Positions 53,948 through 61,943 of a stretch of 64,000 nt of DNA are shown here, one piece after another. The notes beneath the pieces were generated by a model, which ran no database searches, was not told where the DNA came from, and was given only the letters and a program-made list of their open reading frames with translations. Location: the NCBI RefSeq assembly GCF_900116295.1, contig NZ_FPAF01000009.1, positions 49,097-113,096 on the forward strand, given 5' to 3'. Numbering within the stretch: position 1 is the stretch's first letter; each line of letters begins with the position of its first letter. Source of the stretch: Bacillus sp. 103mf (lineage in GTDB: Bacteria > Bacillota > Bacilli > Bacillales > Bacillaceae_G). A program made the position numbers and the translations under genes.

Positions 53948-55372
53948 ATGAATCAGACAACGAATGAGCAATTACATCGTACAATGAAGAGTAGACATTT
54001 ATTTATGATTGCACTTGGAGGAGTAATCGGAACAGGTTTCTTTCTCGGATCAGGATATACAATTAATCAAGCAGGACCAGGAGGAGCAATCCTTTCGTAC
54101 TTAGTCGGTGGTTTAATTATGTATTTAACGATGCTTTGCCTTGGTGAACTAACAGTTGCCATGCCCGTTTCGGGATCGTTTCAAAAATATGCGACGAAAT
54201 TTATCGGACCTGGAACAGGGTTTATGATTGGGTGGCTGTATTGGCTAGGCTGGGCTGTAACGGTTGGTTTAGAGTTAACGTCAATTGGTTTAATGATGAA
54301 AAGATGGTTTCCGGATGTAAATGTTTGGGTATGGTGCCTTGTGTTCGGAGGACTTTTATTCATTTCAAATGCAGTATCAGCAAAAAGCTATGCAGAATTA
54401 GAATTTTGGTTTTCAAGTATTAAAGTAATTACCATTATTGCATTTATTCTTCTTGGTGGAAGTGCACTACTTGGTTTTTTACCATACGATGGAAAAGCAG
54501 CAGCACTGCTTTTTTCTAACTTCGTACATGATGGCGGGTTATTTCCACATGGAATTGGAGCTGTGTTACTAACAATGATCACGGTAAACTTCTCCTTCCA
54601 AGGAACAGAGTTAATCGGAATTGCGGCAGGTGAAAGTAAGGAACCGGAAAAAACGATTCCACGTGCTATTCGTAATACAGTGTGGCGTATTATGTTGTTC
54701 TTTATTTTAACGATAACGATTTTAGTAGGATTAATTTCTTGGAAAGAAGCAGGAGTTATTGAAAGTCCGTTTGTTGTTGTCTTTGATAAAATTGGTATTC
54801 CATATGCGGCGGATATTATGAACTTTGTTATTATCACTGCTCTATTATCGGTAGCAAACTCTGGATTATATGCAGCAACGCGTATTTTATGGTCGTTAGC
54901 AAATGAGGGAATGGCACCAACTTCTTTTAAGAAGGTGAATAAAAGAGGGATCCCGATTACAGCATTAGTTGTAACGATGATTATTGCAGCGCTATCGTTA
55001 TTAACAAGCGTATTCGCGGAAAGTACTGTATACATGTATTTACTATCTATTGCAGGGTTATCTGCGGTGTCAAGTTGGATTATTATCGCATTTTCACAAA
55101 TTCGATTTAGACAACAATATGTAAAGAGCGGCGGCAAGTTAGAAGAATTAAAATATAAGACACCATTGTATCCAATTGTGCCAATTGCAGCGCTTGTTTT
55201 AAACAGCATTGTTGTGATTAGTTTAGCCTTCATCCCAGAACAGCGCATGGCATTATATTGCGGCATTCCATTTATTATTTTTTGCTACATATATTATTAT
55301 ATAAATAAAAAGAGACAGCAAAAGGTGCAAATGGAAAAGGAGAATACATATGCAACTAATAGTCAAGCGTGA
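53948..55372 (+). CDS. amino acid permease, AAT family (LysP-like)
   Basis: The 474-residue membrane protein has about twelve segments. MKSRHLFMIALGGVIGTGFF and GGLIMYLTMLCLGEL are the characteristic start, and FQGTELIGIAAGES follows in the middle. This group includes lysine, GABA and branched or aromatic amino-acid permeases; which one cannot be told. The ATG at 53948 has GGGGAGG upstream; a longer frame to 53885 lacks this. The OsmC-type gene overlaps its 3' end by 23 bases. Confidence 0.86.
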   Translation: MNQTTNEQLHRTMKSRHLFMIALGGVIGTGFFLGSGYTINQAGPGGAILSYLVGGLIMYLTMLCLGELTVAMPVSGSFQKYATKFIGPGTGFMIGWLYWLGWAVTVGLELTSIGLMMKRWFPDVNVWVWCLVFGGLLFISNAVSAKSYAELEFWFSSIKVITIIAFILLGGSALLGFLPYDGKAAALLFSNFVHDGGLFPHGIGAVLLTMITVNFSFQGTELIGIAAGESKEPEKTIPRAIRNTVWRIMLFFILTITILVGLISWKEAGVIESPFVVVFDKIGIPYAADIMNFVIITALLSVANSGLYAATRILWSLANEGMAPTSFKKVNKRGIPITALVVTMIIAALSLLTSVFAESTVYMYLLSIAGLSAVSSWIIIAFSQIRFRQQYVKSGGKLEELKYKTPLYPIVPIAALVLNSIVVISLAFIPEQRMALYCGIPFIIFCYIYYYINKKRQQKVQMEKENTYATNSQA

Positions 55373-55727
55373 TGAAATCATAACGAAGCTTCCATATGGT
55401 GAATTGCAAATTGGAAAAGAGAATGGGTATACACCATTAGAACTTTTGATTGCTTCGATTGCAGGGTGCAGTGCAATTGTATTTCGAACGATTTTAGAAA
55501 AAAAACGTATTACGTATCATGAATTTACAATGGAAACGGAAATCAGAAGAAGCGAAACTTTATCGAAACCATTGGAGAGTGTCCATTTACACTATAAAAT
55601 AAAGGCAGAAAGAATCACGCAAGAACAGTTAGAAAAGGCATTAGAGCTTGCGATGAAAAATTGTACAATTGTGCAATCTGTGAAGGATAGCATTGAAATT
55701 ATTGAAACAATTGAATTGATTTCATAA
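55350..55727 (+). CDS. OsmC/Ohr-family protein
   Basis: The 125-residue product has the OsmC-type fold with GYTPLELLIASIAGCSAIVF, where the C in AGCS is a likely catalytic cysteine. A second cysteine (NCTIV) lies near residue 107, so a peroxide-reducing dithiol pair is possible, as in YhfA-type members. Its start lies within the permease gene's 3' end, behind AAAAGGAGAAT, so the two are coupled. Its stop codon lies at the edge of a family A repeat. Confidence 0.85.
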   Translation: MQLIVKRDEIITKLPYGELQIGKENGYTPLELLIASIAGCSAIVFRTILEKKRITYHEFTMETEIRRSETLSKPLESVHLHYKIKAERITQEQLEKALELAMKNCTIVQSVKDSIEIIETIELIS

Positions 55728-55879
55728 AGTGAAACTTTAATCAGTGGGGGGCTTTATCCCTCACTGATTATCAGCCCTCACCAATCGGGCTTTTACGGGC
55801 AGTTTATCTCCCACCTAACTTCTTTGCTTTCGCTGAATTTTGAGGTGGGAGTATTACTGCACGTTAATGCGGGATAAAG
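55725..55879. repeat. family A repeat, full copy A9, reverse orientation
   Basis: About 155 bp: AAAGTGAAACTTTAATCAGTGGGGG, then AATCGGGCTTTTACGGGCAG, CCCACC, and TAATGCGGGATAAAG (shown in short pieces). The osmC stop codon TAA (55725-55727) is the left edge of the repeat. Confidence 0.85.
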
Positions 55880-55887
55880 AAGTAAAG

Positions 55888-55926
55888 ACTACCATTGCTA
55901 TGTGGTGTATGCATAGTAATGGTAGT
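55888..55926. terminator. hairpin after copy A9
   Basis: A 15-bp perfect stem (55888-55902 with 55912-55926) followed by T residues. Confidence 0.8.
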
Positions 55927-55961
55927 TTTTTGTTATGAGAAAATCATCCTAGCATTTCAGC

Positions 55962-56160
55962 TATATAAATCCATTTGAATTTTTCGACATATAAGTTTCT
56001 GCCGTGCAGAATACAACATGACCGCTACTTGCTTGCTCTCTTTGTTTAAAACCTGGCATGTGGCAGGAATAGGCCCTGATCGCTTCTATGCATGGCCGGA
56101 TGCTCTTGTCCCCTTTAAAAAGAAAGGGGTTTTTATGTCGCTTTTTTAACTTGTATATAG
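55962..56160. repeat. family B repeat, copy B6
   Basis: About 199 bp in the orientation of B3: TATATAAATCCATTTGAATT, TGTGGCAGGAATAGGCCC, GGCCGGATGCTCTTGTCCCC and TATGTCGC with TATATAG at the right end. Confidence 0.85.
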
Positions 56161-56217
56161 CATGATTTTCGTATTTTTTTACCGAAAAAATACGAAAGTT
56201 TGCAAGAAACAAAATCA

Positions 56218-56264
56218 TTGACATTATTAATTTCGGAGTTTAATATTTAAAGACGTTAAATATT
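56218..56264 (+). promoter_or_regulatory. marR promoter with inverted-repeat operator
   Basis: TTGACA (56218-56223) and TAATAT (56241-56246) are 17 bases apart. The inverted repeat AATATTTAA-N5-TTAAATATT (56242-56264) overlaps the -10 element. This is the placement expected of a site bound by the MarR protein encoded next. Confidence 0.78.
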
Positions 56265-56291
56265 TTATTGTTTAAATAAGGGGTAGAAAAT

Positions 56292-56750
56292 ATGCAAAAT
56301 GACATGACTCATATAGATAAAATTCAAGCTCTTGCATTTTCTATTGGAAAGAAATTGCAAACGGAGTTATTAGAGAAATTACAGTCATCTGGATTAACAC
56401 CACCGCAATTTTATATTTTAAAAATTTTAGATCGTTACGGTGCATCAAGAGCAACAACATTAGCGAAGAAAATGTATGTGAAACCGAGTGCCATTACAGT
56501 CATGATTGATCGTTTAATCGATCACGATTTGGTTTTGCGTTATCATGATGAAAATGATCGCCGTGTGGTTGTAATTGAGTTAACGGCAAAGGGGAAAGCT
56601 GTTCTAGAAGAGGCAATGATTGCTCGTAATCAACATATTGCCAAGTATTTTTCTGAATTAGAAGTACAAGAGAGAGAAGACTTATTGCGATTATTTGAAA
56701 AACTAGAAGCAATTATTTGTCAATCATCAGAGAAGAAAGAGACAAACTAA
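56292..56750 (+). CDS. MarR-family repressor
   Basis: The 152-residue product is a winged helix dimer of the MarR family: GLTPPQFYILKILDRYGASR opens the core, and AITVMIDRLIDHDLVLRYHDENDRR is the recognition helix and wing (both shortened here to landmarks). The ATG follows GGGGTAG. The drug-efflux gene follows after 19 bases, so it likely represses itself and the exporter until a ligand or oxidant releases it. Confidence 0.9.
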   Translation: MQNDMTHIDKIQALAFSIGKKLQTELLEKLQSSGLTPPQFYILKILDRYGASRATTLAKKMYVKPSAITVMIDRLIDHDLVLRYHDENDRRVVVIELTAKGKAVLEEAMIARNQHIAKYFSELEVQEREDLLRLFEKLEAIICQSSEKKETN

Positions 56751-56769
56751 AGAGAGTTGAGGAGATTAT

Positions 56770-58392
56770 ATGGAACAACAAGCAAATCAAAATAGAACGT
56801 TGTTGTTAATTGGTTTAGTTATCGCGATGCTATTTGCTGCATTAGACGGAACAATCGTTGGTACAGCAATGCCGCGTATTGTCGGTGAACTTGGCGGATT
56901 AAGTTTAATGACATGGTTAACAACAGCATATATGTTATCATCAACAACGGTTGTACCAATCGCCGGTAAATTAGCCGATTTATTAGGCCGCCGCACTGTA
57001 TATATGACAGGATTAATCGTCTTCATGATTGGTTCTGCGCTTTGTGGTATGGCAAACGGTATGACTGAATTAATTATTTTCCGTGGTATTCAAGGGCTTG
57101 GCGGCGGTATTATGATGCCGATGGCTATGATTATCATTGGGGATATGTTTACAGGAAAAGAACGTGCGAAATGGCAAGGGGTTTTTGGAGCGCTTTATGG
57201 TCTTGCTTCTGTCATTGGTCCGCAAATTGGTGGTTGGATTGTTGATTCAATGAACTGGAGATGGGTATTCTACATTAACTTACCAGTTGGGATTTTAGCG
57301 ACAATCTTTATCGCAATGGGCTTAAAAGGGAAGAAACAAACAGGGCCAATTCAAATTGACATCGCTGGTATTTTCACGATGATCGTCGGTGTTGTGAGCT
57401 TATTATTAGCATTAACATTTGGCGGAAAAGACTACGCTTGGGATTCTTGGCAAATCATTGGTTTATTTGCGCTTGCGATTATTGGGCTTATCAGCTTTGT
57501 TATGGTCGAGAAAAAAGCGAAAGAACCGATTTTACCTGTCCATTTCTTTAAAAATCGTACATTTACATTATTAAATGCAATTGGTTTCTTTATGAGTATT
57601 GGAATGTTTGGAGCAATCATGTTTGTTCCATTCTTTATGCAAGGTATTGTTGGTGTAAGTGCTGCTGAATCAGGAACGATTATGACGCCAATGATGATTA
57701 CGATGATCATCACGAGTATTATTGGTGGTCAACTTGTGTTAAAAGTTGGAGTAAAGCCACAAATTATTACTGGGATGCTAGTTATGGCTGGCGGATTTGG
57801 AATGTTAACGACAATGGATATGCATACAAGTAAGCTTGTTGCAACGTCGTATATGATGATTATTGGTTTTGGAATGGGCCTTGTAATGCCAACTTTAACA
57901 TTAGCATTACAAGAAAGCTTTCCGAAAAAAGATCTTGGAATTGTAACTTCATCAAGTCAATTCTTCCGTCAAATCGGTGGTACATTTGGGATTACGATTT
58001 TAGGTTCCATTATGAATAACACATCTGGTACAGTATTAACAGAAAAATTAGTGCCTGTACTGAATACGTTCCCACCACAAGCAGGACAAATCGTGACGAA
58101 GTTTAAAGATATGATTCACACAGATCCGCAAGGGCTATATTCAATGTTATTTAGTCCAGAAGCAATGAAGCAGATGCCAGAAGCAATTGCAAACAGTATT
58201 GTGCCTGTATTAAAGACATCATTATTAGATTCTCTTCATCATGTATTTATAACTGGATTAGTATTTATTCTAGTTGGTGCTGTATTTACATTGTTCTTGA
58301 AGAAAATTAAGCTTTCTGATCGTAAAAAGGGAACAGAAGAACAAAAGAATGAAAAAGAAGAGAAAGATGCAAGTGCAAGTGTATCTTATTGA
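56770..58392 (+). CDS. MFS multidrug exporter, DHA2 (14-TM, EmrB/QacA type)
   Basis: The 540-residue membrane protein has about fourteen segments. LDGTIVGTAMPRIVGELGG (motif D1 region), KLADLLGRRTVYMTG (motif A) and ALYGLASVIGPQIGGWI (motif C) identify the DHA2 family. It pumps drugs or toxic compounds out with protons. It forms an operon with the MarR regulator upstream. A terminator at 58404-58432 follows. Confidence 0.92.
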   Translation: MEQQANQNRTLLLIGLVIAMLFAALDGTIVGTAMPRIVGELGGLSLMTWLTTAYMLSSTTVVPIAGKLADLLGRRTVYMTGLIVFMIGSALCGMANGMTELIIFRGIQGLGGGIMMPMAMIIIGDMFTGKERAKWQGVFGALYGLASVIGPQIGGWIVDSMNWRWVFYINLPVGILATIFIAMGLKGKKQTGPIQIDIAGIFTMIVGVVSLLLALTFGGKDYAWDSWQIIGLFALAIIGLISFVMVEKKAKEPILPVHFFKNRTFTLLNAIGFFMSIGMFGAIMFVPFFMQGIVGVSAAESGTIMTPMMITMIITSIIGGQLVLKVGVKPQIITGMLVMAGGFGMLTTMDMHTSKLVATSYMMIIGFGMGLVMPTLTLALQESFPKKDLGIVTSSSQFFRQIGGTFGITILGSIMNNTSGTVLTEKLVPVLNTFPPQAGQIVTKFKDMIHTDPQGLYSMLFSPEAMKQMPEAIANSIVPVLKTSLLDSLHHVFITGLVFILVGAVFTLFLKKIKLSDRKKGTEEQKNEKEEKDASASVSY

Positions 58393-58403
58393 TCATAAAG
58401 AAG

Positions 58404-58432
58404 AGCATCGCCTGTAGTGGCGATGCTTTTTA
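58404..58432 (+). terminator. terminator after the exporter
   Basis: AGCATCGCC (58404-58412) pairs with GGCGATGCT (58419-58427), followed by T residues. Confidence 0.8.
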
Positions 58433-58519
58433 TATAATCGCAATTTTTACTGGTGGGAGAGCGATTTTGGATGTTGAAAAAGTAAAGGAGTTGGGGATGA
58501 TCTTGTCATTTACAAACAA

Positions 58520-58566
58520 TTGACGGATTTTCATGAATACGTTATATTATTTGCGTAAACGGTTAC
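58520..58566 (+). promoter_or_regulatory. rbs promoter and LacI-type operator
   Basis: TTGACG (58520-58525) and TATATT (58543-58548) are 17 bases apart. GTAAACGGTTAC (58555-58566) lies just past the -10, where RbsR or CcpA sites stand in Bacillus rbs operons. The promoter seems intact though the repressor gene is not. Confidence 0.7.
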
Positions 58567-58587
58567 ATATGGTAAAGAGAGAAAAGA

Positions 58588-59111
58588 ATGTGCGATAAAA
58601 GACGTCGCGAAACTAGCGGGGGTATCTTTTGCTACTGTTTCTAGAGTAGTCAACTACCCACCACTTAAACGTTAACACGTTTTGAAGTGGGGGCTTGTAA
58701 AAAGCCCTGGTTGTCTAGCCTTAGTCTTCCGTGGACTCCGTTCGTAGGTTGCATACCCAAGAATGATTCCCTAGTTCTTGGCTCTATGGTGGCTCTGTAA
58801 CAGTTCTGATTGGGAAGGAACGGTCAACCACATGCTTTCTTGTATAAGAAGTTGCTAACACCTACAAACATTGGCGAAGGGAAACTACATCCTGATATGG
58901 ATGGGCAAAACATGTGTGTATTTGCCAAGAGTTATTTTAGACTATGCCTAACCGAAAGAAGTCCTCATCTTACCGCTGGGCTCTTGCCCGTCACTTGCTT
59001 GAAAATGGGGACTTCTTTCGGAAATACGTTAAAAGTGCCGGTTATAGCAATTGATCGTATCGTTGCAGGAAATGATTTGATTGCATTCGGTACAGTAAGG
59101 AGGGGAAGGTA
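58588..59111 (+). pseudogene. rbsR: rbsR ribose repressor, broken by deletions and an IS605-type remnant
   Basis: Bases 58592-58653 read AIKDVAKLAGVSFATVSRVV and then N, the DNA-binding start of RbsR, but out of frame with the ATG at 58588. About 380 bp of foreign sequence follows. Near 59038 the text returns as VPVIAIDRIVAGNDLIAFGTV, joining a mid-protein block of RbsR to a late one with the stretch between lost, and then runs into the rbsK ribosome site. The repressor is therefore non-functional. Confidence 0.8.
58654..59035. mobile_element. IS200/IS605-type remnant (no tnpB) inside rbsR
   Basis: A hairpin at 58661-58690 (CCACTTAAACGT, loop TAAC, ACGTTTTGAAGTGG) resembles the left-end hairpin of the tnpB element at 47423-47470. 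A second perfect 13-bp stem pairs 58952-58964 with 59009-59021. No transposase frame lies between them. Borders are approximate. Confidence 0.6.
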
Positions 59112-60017
59112 TTGCCAAATATTGTAGTAGTTGGCAGTGTTTCCATAGATTTAGTTGCCATCTCAAAAAAACGCCCGAAAGCTGGTGAAACAGTAATTGG
59201 TGAAGCATTTTATACTGTTCCGGGTGGAAAGGGTGCAAATCAAGCTGTAGCTGCAGCACGTTTAGGTGCAAATGTTGCGATGGTTGGAGCAATTGGAAAT
59301 GATAATTATGGAAAATTTGTTCGAAAAAATTTAGAGAATGAGCATATTTTTAATGAATACGTGGAAGCGATTACGCATGAAACAACAGGCATTGCCCATA
59401 TCGTATTGGCTGAAGAAGATAATAGTATCATTGTTGTGCAAGGTGCAAATCGTTCTGTAAATGAACAACTTGTAAATCGTGCAAAAGATCTTCTTATGAA
59501 AGCAGATATGGTTGTTTTACAGTTAGAAATTCCACTTGAAACAGTAACATATGTACTAAATATTTGTGAAGAACATCAAATTCCAGTTATTTTAAATCCA
59601 GCTCCAGCGCAAAGATTGCCAGAGGAAGTATTGCAAAAAGCAACGTATATTACACCAAATGAGCATGAATGTCGAATTGTTTTAGATGACTTTACATCAC
59701 CAATTGAATCACTGCTTGAAAAATACCCCAATAAGTTGTTAATGACGGAAGGTGGAAACGGTGTTCGCTTCCATAATGGCATAGAAATTGTTCATGTACC
59801 AAGCATATCTGTTGAAGTTGTTGATACGACAGGAGCTGGAGATACATTTAACGGTGCATTAGCAGTTGCGATTGCAGAAGGGGAAGAATTGCAAAAAGCA
59901 ATTTGTTTTGCAAACATTGCAGCCGGGCTTTCTGTAACGAAATTAGGAGCACAAGGTGGTATGCCATCAAGAGATAAATTACGAGAAGTAAAGAGGATTG
60001 TAGGATGGTTTAATTAG
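59112..60017 (+). CDS. rbsK: ribokinase
   Basis: The 301-residue PfkB-family kinase phosphorylates D-ribose to ribose-5-phosphate. Landmarks are the N-terminal VVGSVSIDLV, the PGGKGANQAVAAARLG substrate loop, and DTTGAGDTFNGALAVAIAEG with the catalytic Asp (GAGD). It starts with TTG behind AAGGAGGGGA. It is the only intact member of the former rbs operon in this window: no functional ribose transporter remains around it, so the ribose it uses would have to come from elsewhere, for example nucleoside breakdown. Confidence 0.92.
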   Translation: MPNIVVVGSVSIDLVAISKKRPKAGETVIGEAFYTVPGGKGANQAVAAARLGANVAMVGAIGNDNYGKFVRKNLENEHIFNEYVEAITHETTGIAHIVLAEEDNSIIVVQGANRSVNEQLVNRAKDLLMKADMVVLQLEIPLETVTYVLNICEEHQIPVILNPAPAQRLPEEVLQKATYITPNEHECRIVLDDFTSPIESLLEKYPNKLLMTEGGNGVRFHNGIEIVHVPSISVEVVDTTGAGDTFNGALAVAIAEGEELQKAICFANIAAGLSVTKLGAQGGMPSRDKLREVKRIVGWFN

Positions 60018-60539
60018 CTTTGTTATTGCAACATTAAATTTAGTGTATATTGAACTGTCAAATGCATGTAAGATTATGACTTTTATCGTAATTTTAACTT
60101 AGAGGTATTGACTTATTAGTAGGTTCTATTTTAGCATTATTACGTACACTTATTGCTGGCATGAATTCATTCTTTGCAATAAGTGTGGATTACTTGCTGT
60201 CCTTATAATGGTAATTGTAAACGGTCTCATCATTGAGAAAGGAAAAGTAGTACCTTTTATCGAAAATGATGTTTTGAGGGGTTTTACACTCATTTTTATG
60301 GACAGACGTCTGACAACTAATCTTCGTTATTGCTTTGATATTTCTGCTAAATGAATAGTAGTGGATGTACAAAATCTCGTTTAAAAAGCAATATGTAATC
60401 GGTATTATTTCAACGGATTCCAATGCAGTTACATCGGTAGTAAGTGTGGCAAAGGAAAAAAGTAAAAATTTTTTTGGTTGAATTAGGCCGTATTAAGAAA
60501 AAATAAACACATACTTACATTCAGAAAGGAAGAAAAAAC
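60018..60539 (+). pseudogene. wreckage of rbsC and rbsB
   Basis: Between rbsK and tal, short stretches in changing frames recall the ribose permease RbsC (GSILALLRTLIAGM, then VNGLIIEKGKVVPFI and RGFTLIF near 60110-60305) and the ribose-binding protein RbsB (VVDVQN, then IISTDSNAVTSVVSVAKEK near 60362-60465). No trace of rbsD or rbsA is obvious. Stops and frame changes break every piece. Confidence 0.7.
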
Positions 60540-61187
60540 ATGAAATTTTTTATTGATACAGCAAACATTGACGAAATTAAAGAGGCAAACGACCTTGGCG
60601 TATTAGCAGGTGTGACAACGAACCCATCTCTTGTGGCAAAAGAAGGCGTAGATTTTCATGAGCGTATTCGTGAAATTTGCAGTGTTGTAGAAGGACCTGT
60701 AAGTGCAGAGGTTATTAGCCTAGAAGCAGATAAAATGATTGAAGAAGGAAAAGAATTAGCGAAAATTGCACCAAACGTTGTTGTGAAAGTACCAATGACG
60801 ACAGAAGGCTTAAAAGCAGTAAAAGCATTCGCTGATTTAGGAATTCGTACAAACGTAACATTAGTATTCTCAGCAGTACAAGCATTACTTGCAGCACGTG
60901 CTGGTGCAACGTATGTATCTCCATTTTTAGGTCGTTTAGATGATATCGGTCATAACGGCATGGACTTAATTCGTCAAATCGCTGACATCTTTGCGATCCA
61001 CGGTATCCCAACGGAAATTATTGCAGCATCTGTACGTCACTCTGTTCACGTAACAGACGCAGCGTTAAACGGTGCGCATATCGCAACAATTCCAGCAAAT
61101 GTTATCGCTTCATTAGTGAAACACCCATTAACAGATCAAGGAATTGAGAAATTCTTAGCGGATTGGGAAAAAACGCAAGGAAAATAA
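60540..61187 (+). CDS. tal: transaldolase (TalC/fructose-6-phosphate aldolase family)
   Basis: The 215-residue cytoplasmic enzyme belongs to the small transaldolase subfamily (YwjH type). [16 protein letters not shown] and [13 protein letters not shown] open it, NVVVKVPMT contains the Schiff-base lysine, and [31 protein letters not shown] follows (abridged). It moves three-carbon units in the non-oxidative pentose phosphate pathway. The ATG follows AAAGGAAG. Lying after the ribose operon, it fits pentose use. A strong terminator follows. Confidence 0.9.
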   Translation: MKFFIDTANIDEIKEANDLGVLAGVTTNPSLVAKEGVDFHERIREICSVVEGPVSAEVISLEADKMIEEGKELAKIAPNVVVKVPMTTEGLKAVKAFADLGIRTNVTLVFSAVQALLAARAGATYVSPFLGRLDDIGHNGMDLIRQIADIFAIHGIPTEIIAASVRHSVHVTDAALNGAHIATIPANVIASLVKHPLTDQGIEKFLADWEKTQGK

Positions 61188-61190
61188 TAT

Positions 61191-61228
61191 AAAAAAATGG
61201 TTCAACGGATACGTTGAACCATTTTTTT
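61191..61228 (+). terminator. terminator after tal
   Basis: A 17-base arm (61191-61207) pairs with 61212-61228, with flanking A and T tracts. Confidence 0.88.
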
Positions 61229-61460
61229 TATGGATAATTCCTTCTTACATGTCCACTAATATATCGACCGGTTTTTTTATTGGGAATTTCTTCGAATGTA
61301 ATAAGTATTTTAAAAGATGAATATTAAAATTTTAGGGAAATATGGAAGGGATATGAAGTAGAGAAGAAAACACCGTTTCGAGTTTTTTCGGCATTTGCAG
61401 TAACGACATTATTAAGTTGTACACTTATGTCGAAAAATTAAAGTGGATTTATAGTTTGGA
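61229..61460. other. decayed region with fragments of repeats and genes
   Basis: A single family C unit lies near 61256-61275 (TATATCGACCGG). A short plus-strand frame reads KKTPFRVFSAFAVTTLLSC (about 61360-61420), like the end of a membrane protein. It is cut off by a 33-bp fragment of family B (61424-61456, ATGTCGAAAAATTAAAGTGG). No whole gene is present. Confidence 0.45.
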
Positions 61461-61524
61461 ATAAAGTGAAACTTCCGTCAGTGGGGGGGGCTTCATCCCC
61501 CACTGCCCGTTAATGCGGGATAAA
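61461..61524. repeat. family A repeat, shortened copy A10, reverse orientation
   Basis: ATAAAGTGAAACTTCCGTCAG at one end and CCCGTTAATGCGGGATAAA at the other are joined with the middle deleted. Confidence 0.75.
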
Positions 61525-61943
61525 TTCCTAAATATTTTATCGAGTTGTGCAGAGAGAAAAAATATTTCCGGGGGAATTGTCGAAAGTTATTCTATTTTTT
61601 TATTTAGATTTTGTTTATGAACAGCAACAACGGCTACCGTTGTCAGCAAAGTAATTATCTCAATATGCTTTTTAAAATGAAAAACTTGGAACAAAACCTA
61701 GAAATATATGGGTTATTAAATATAGAATAGAAGTTAGAAGGGGTTCATTCCAACTTTTAGGCAAGTATTGATATAAAAACGTTTTGGGATACTCTAAAAT
61801 ATTAGCTTGATGGCGATGTGGTGCTACCCCATACAGAAATAGACATACAAAAACGCCATTCTTTCCTATGATTTTACAGAAAGAATAGCGTATTTTTTCA
61901 TTTTAGGGGGTATTTTGTTTTGTTAGATTGATAGCGATGGGGG
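61525..61943. other. spacer with no clear gene
   Basis: A minus-strand stretch reading HIEIITLLTTVAVVAVHKQN (about 61600-61665) may be the end of a lost membrane protein. A hairpin with one mismatch (61854-61865 with 61879-61890) and A/T tracts lies just after the MFS gene and probably terminates it. Confidence 0.45.

Noticed and set aside
54388-55266. 292-codon minus-strand frame inside the amino-acid permease
   Set aside because: It is antisense to a well-supported membrane protein; hydrophobic codons give long open antisense frames.
58810-59127. 105-codon plus-strand frame upstream of rbsK
   Set aside because: It joins the IS605-like remnant to the rbsR tail and is not a gene of its own.
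60190-60423. 77-codon minus-strand frame after rbsK
   Set aside because: The opposite strand carries rbsC and rbsB remnants; this frame has no ribosome site or known pattern.
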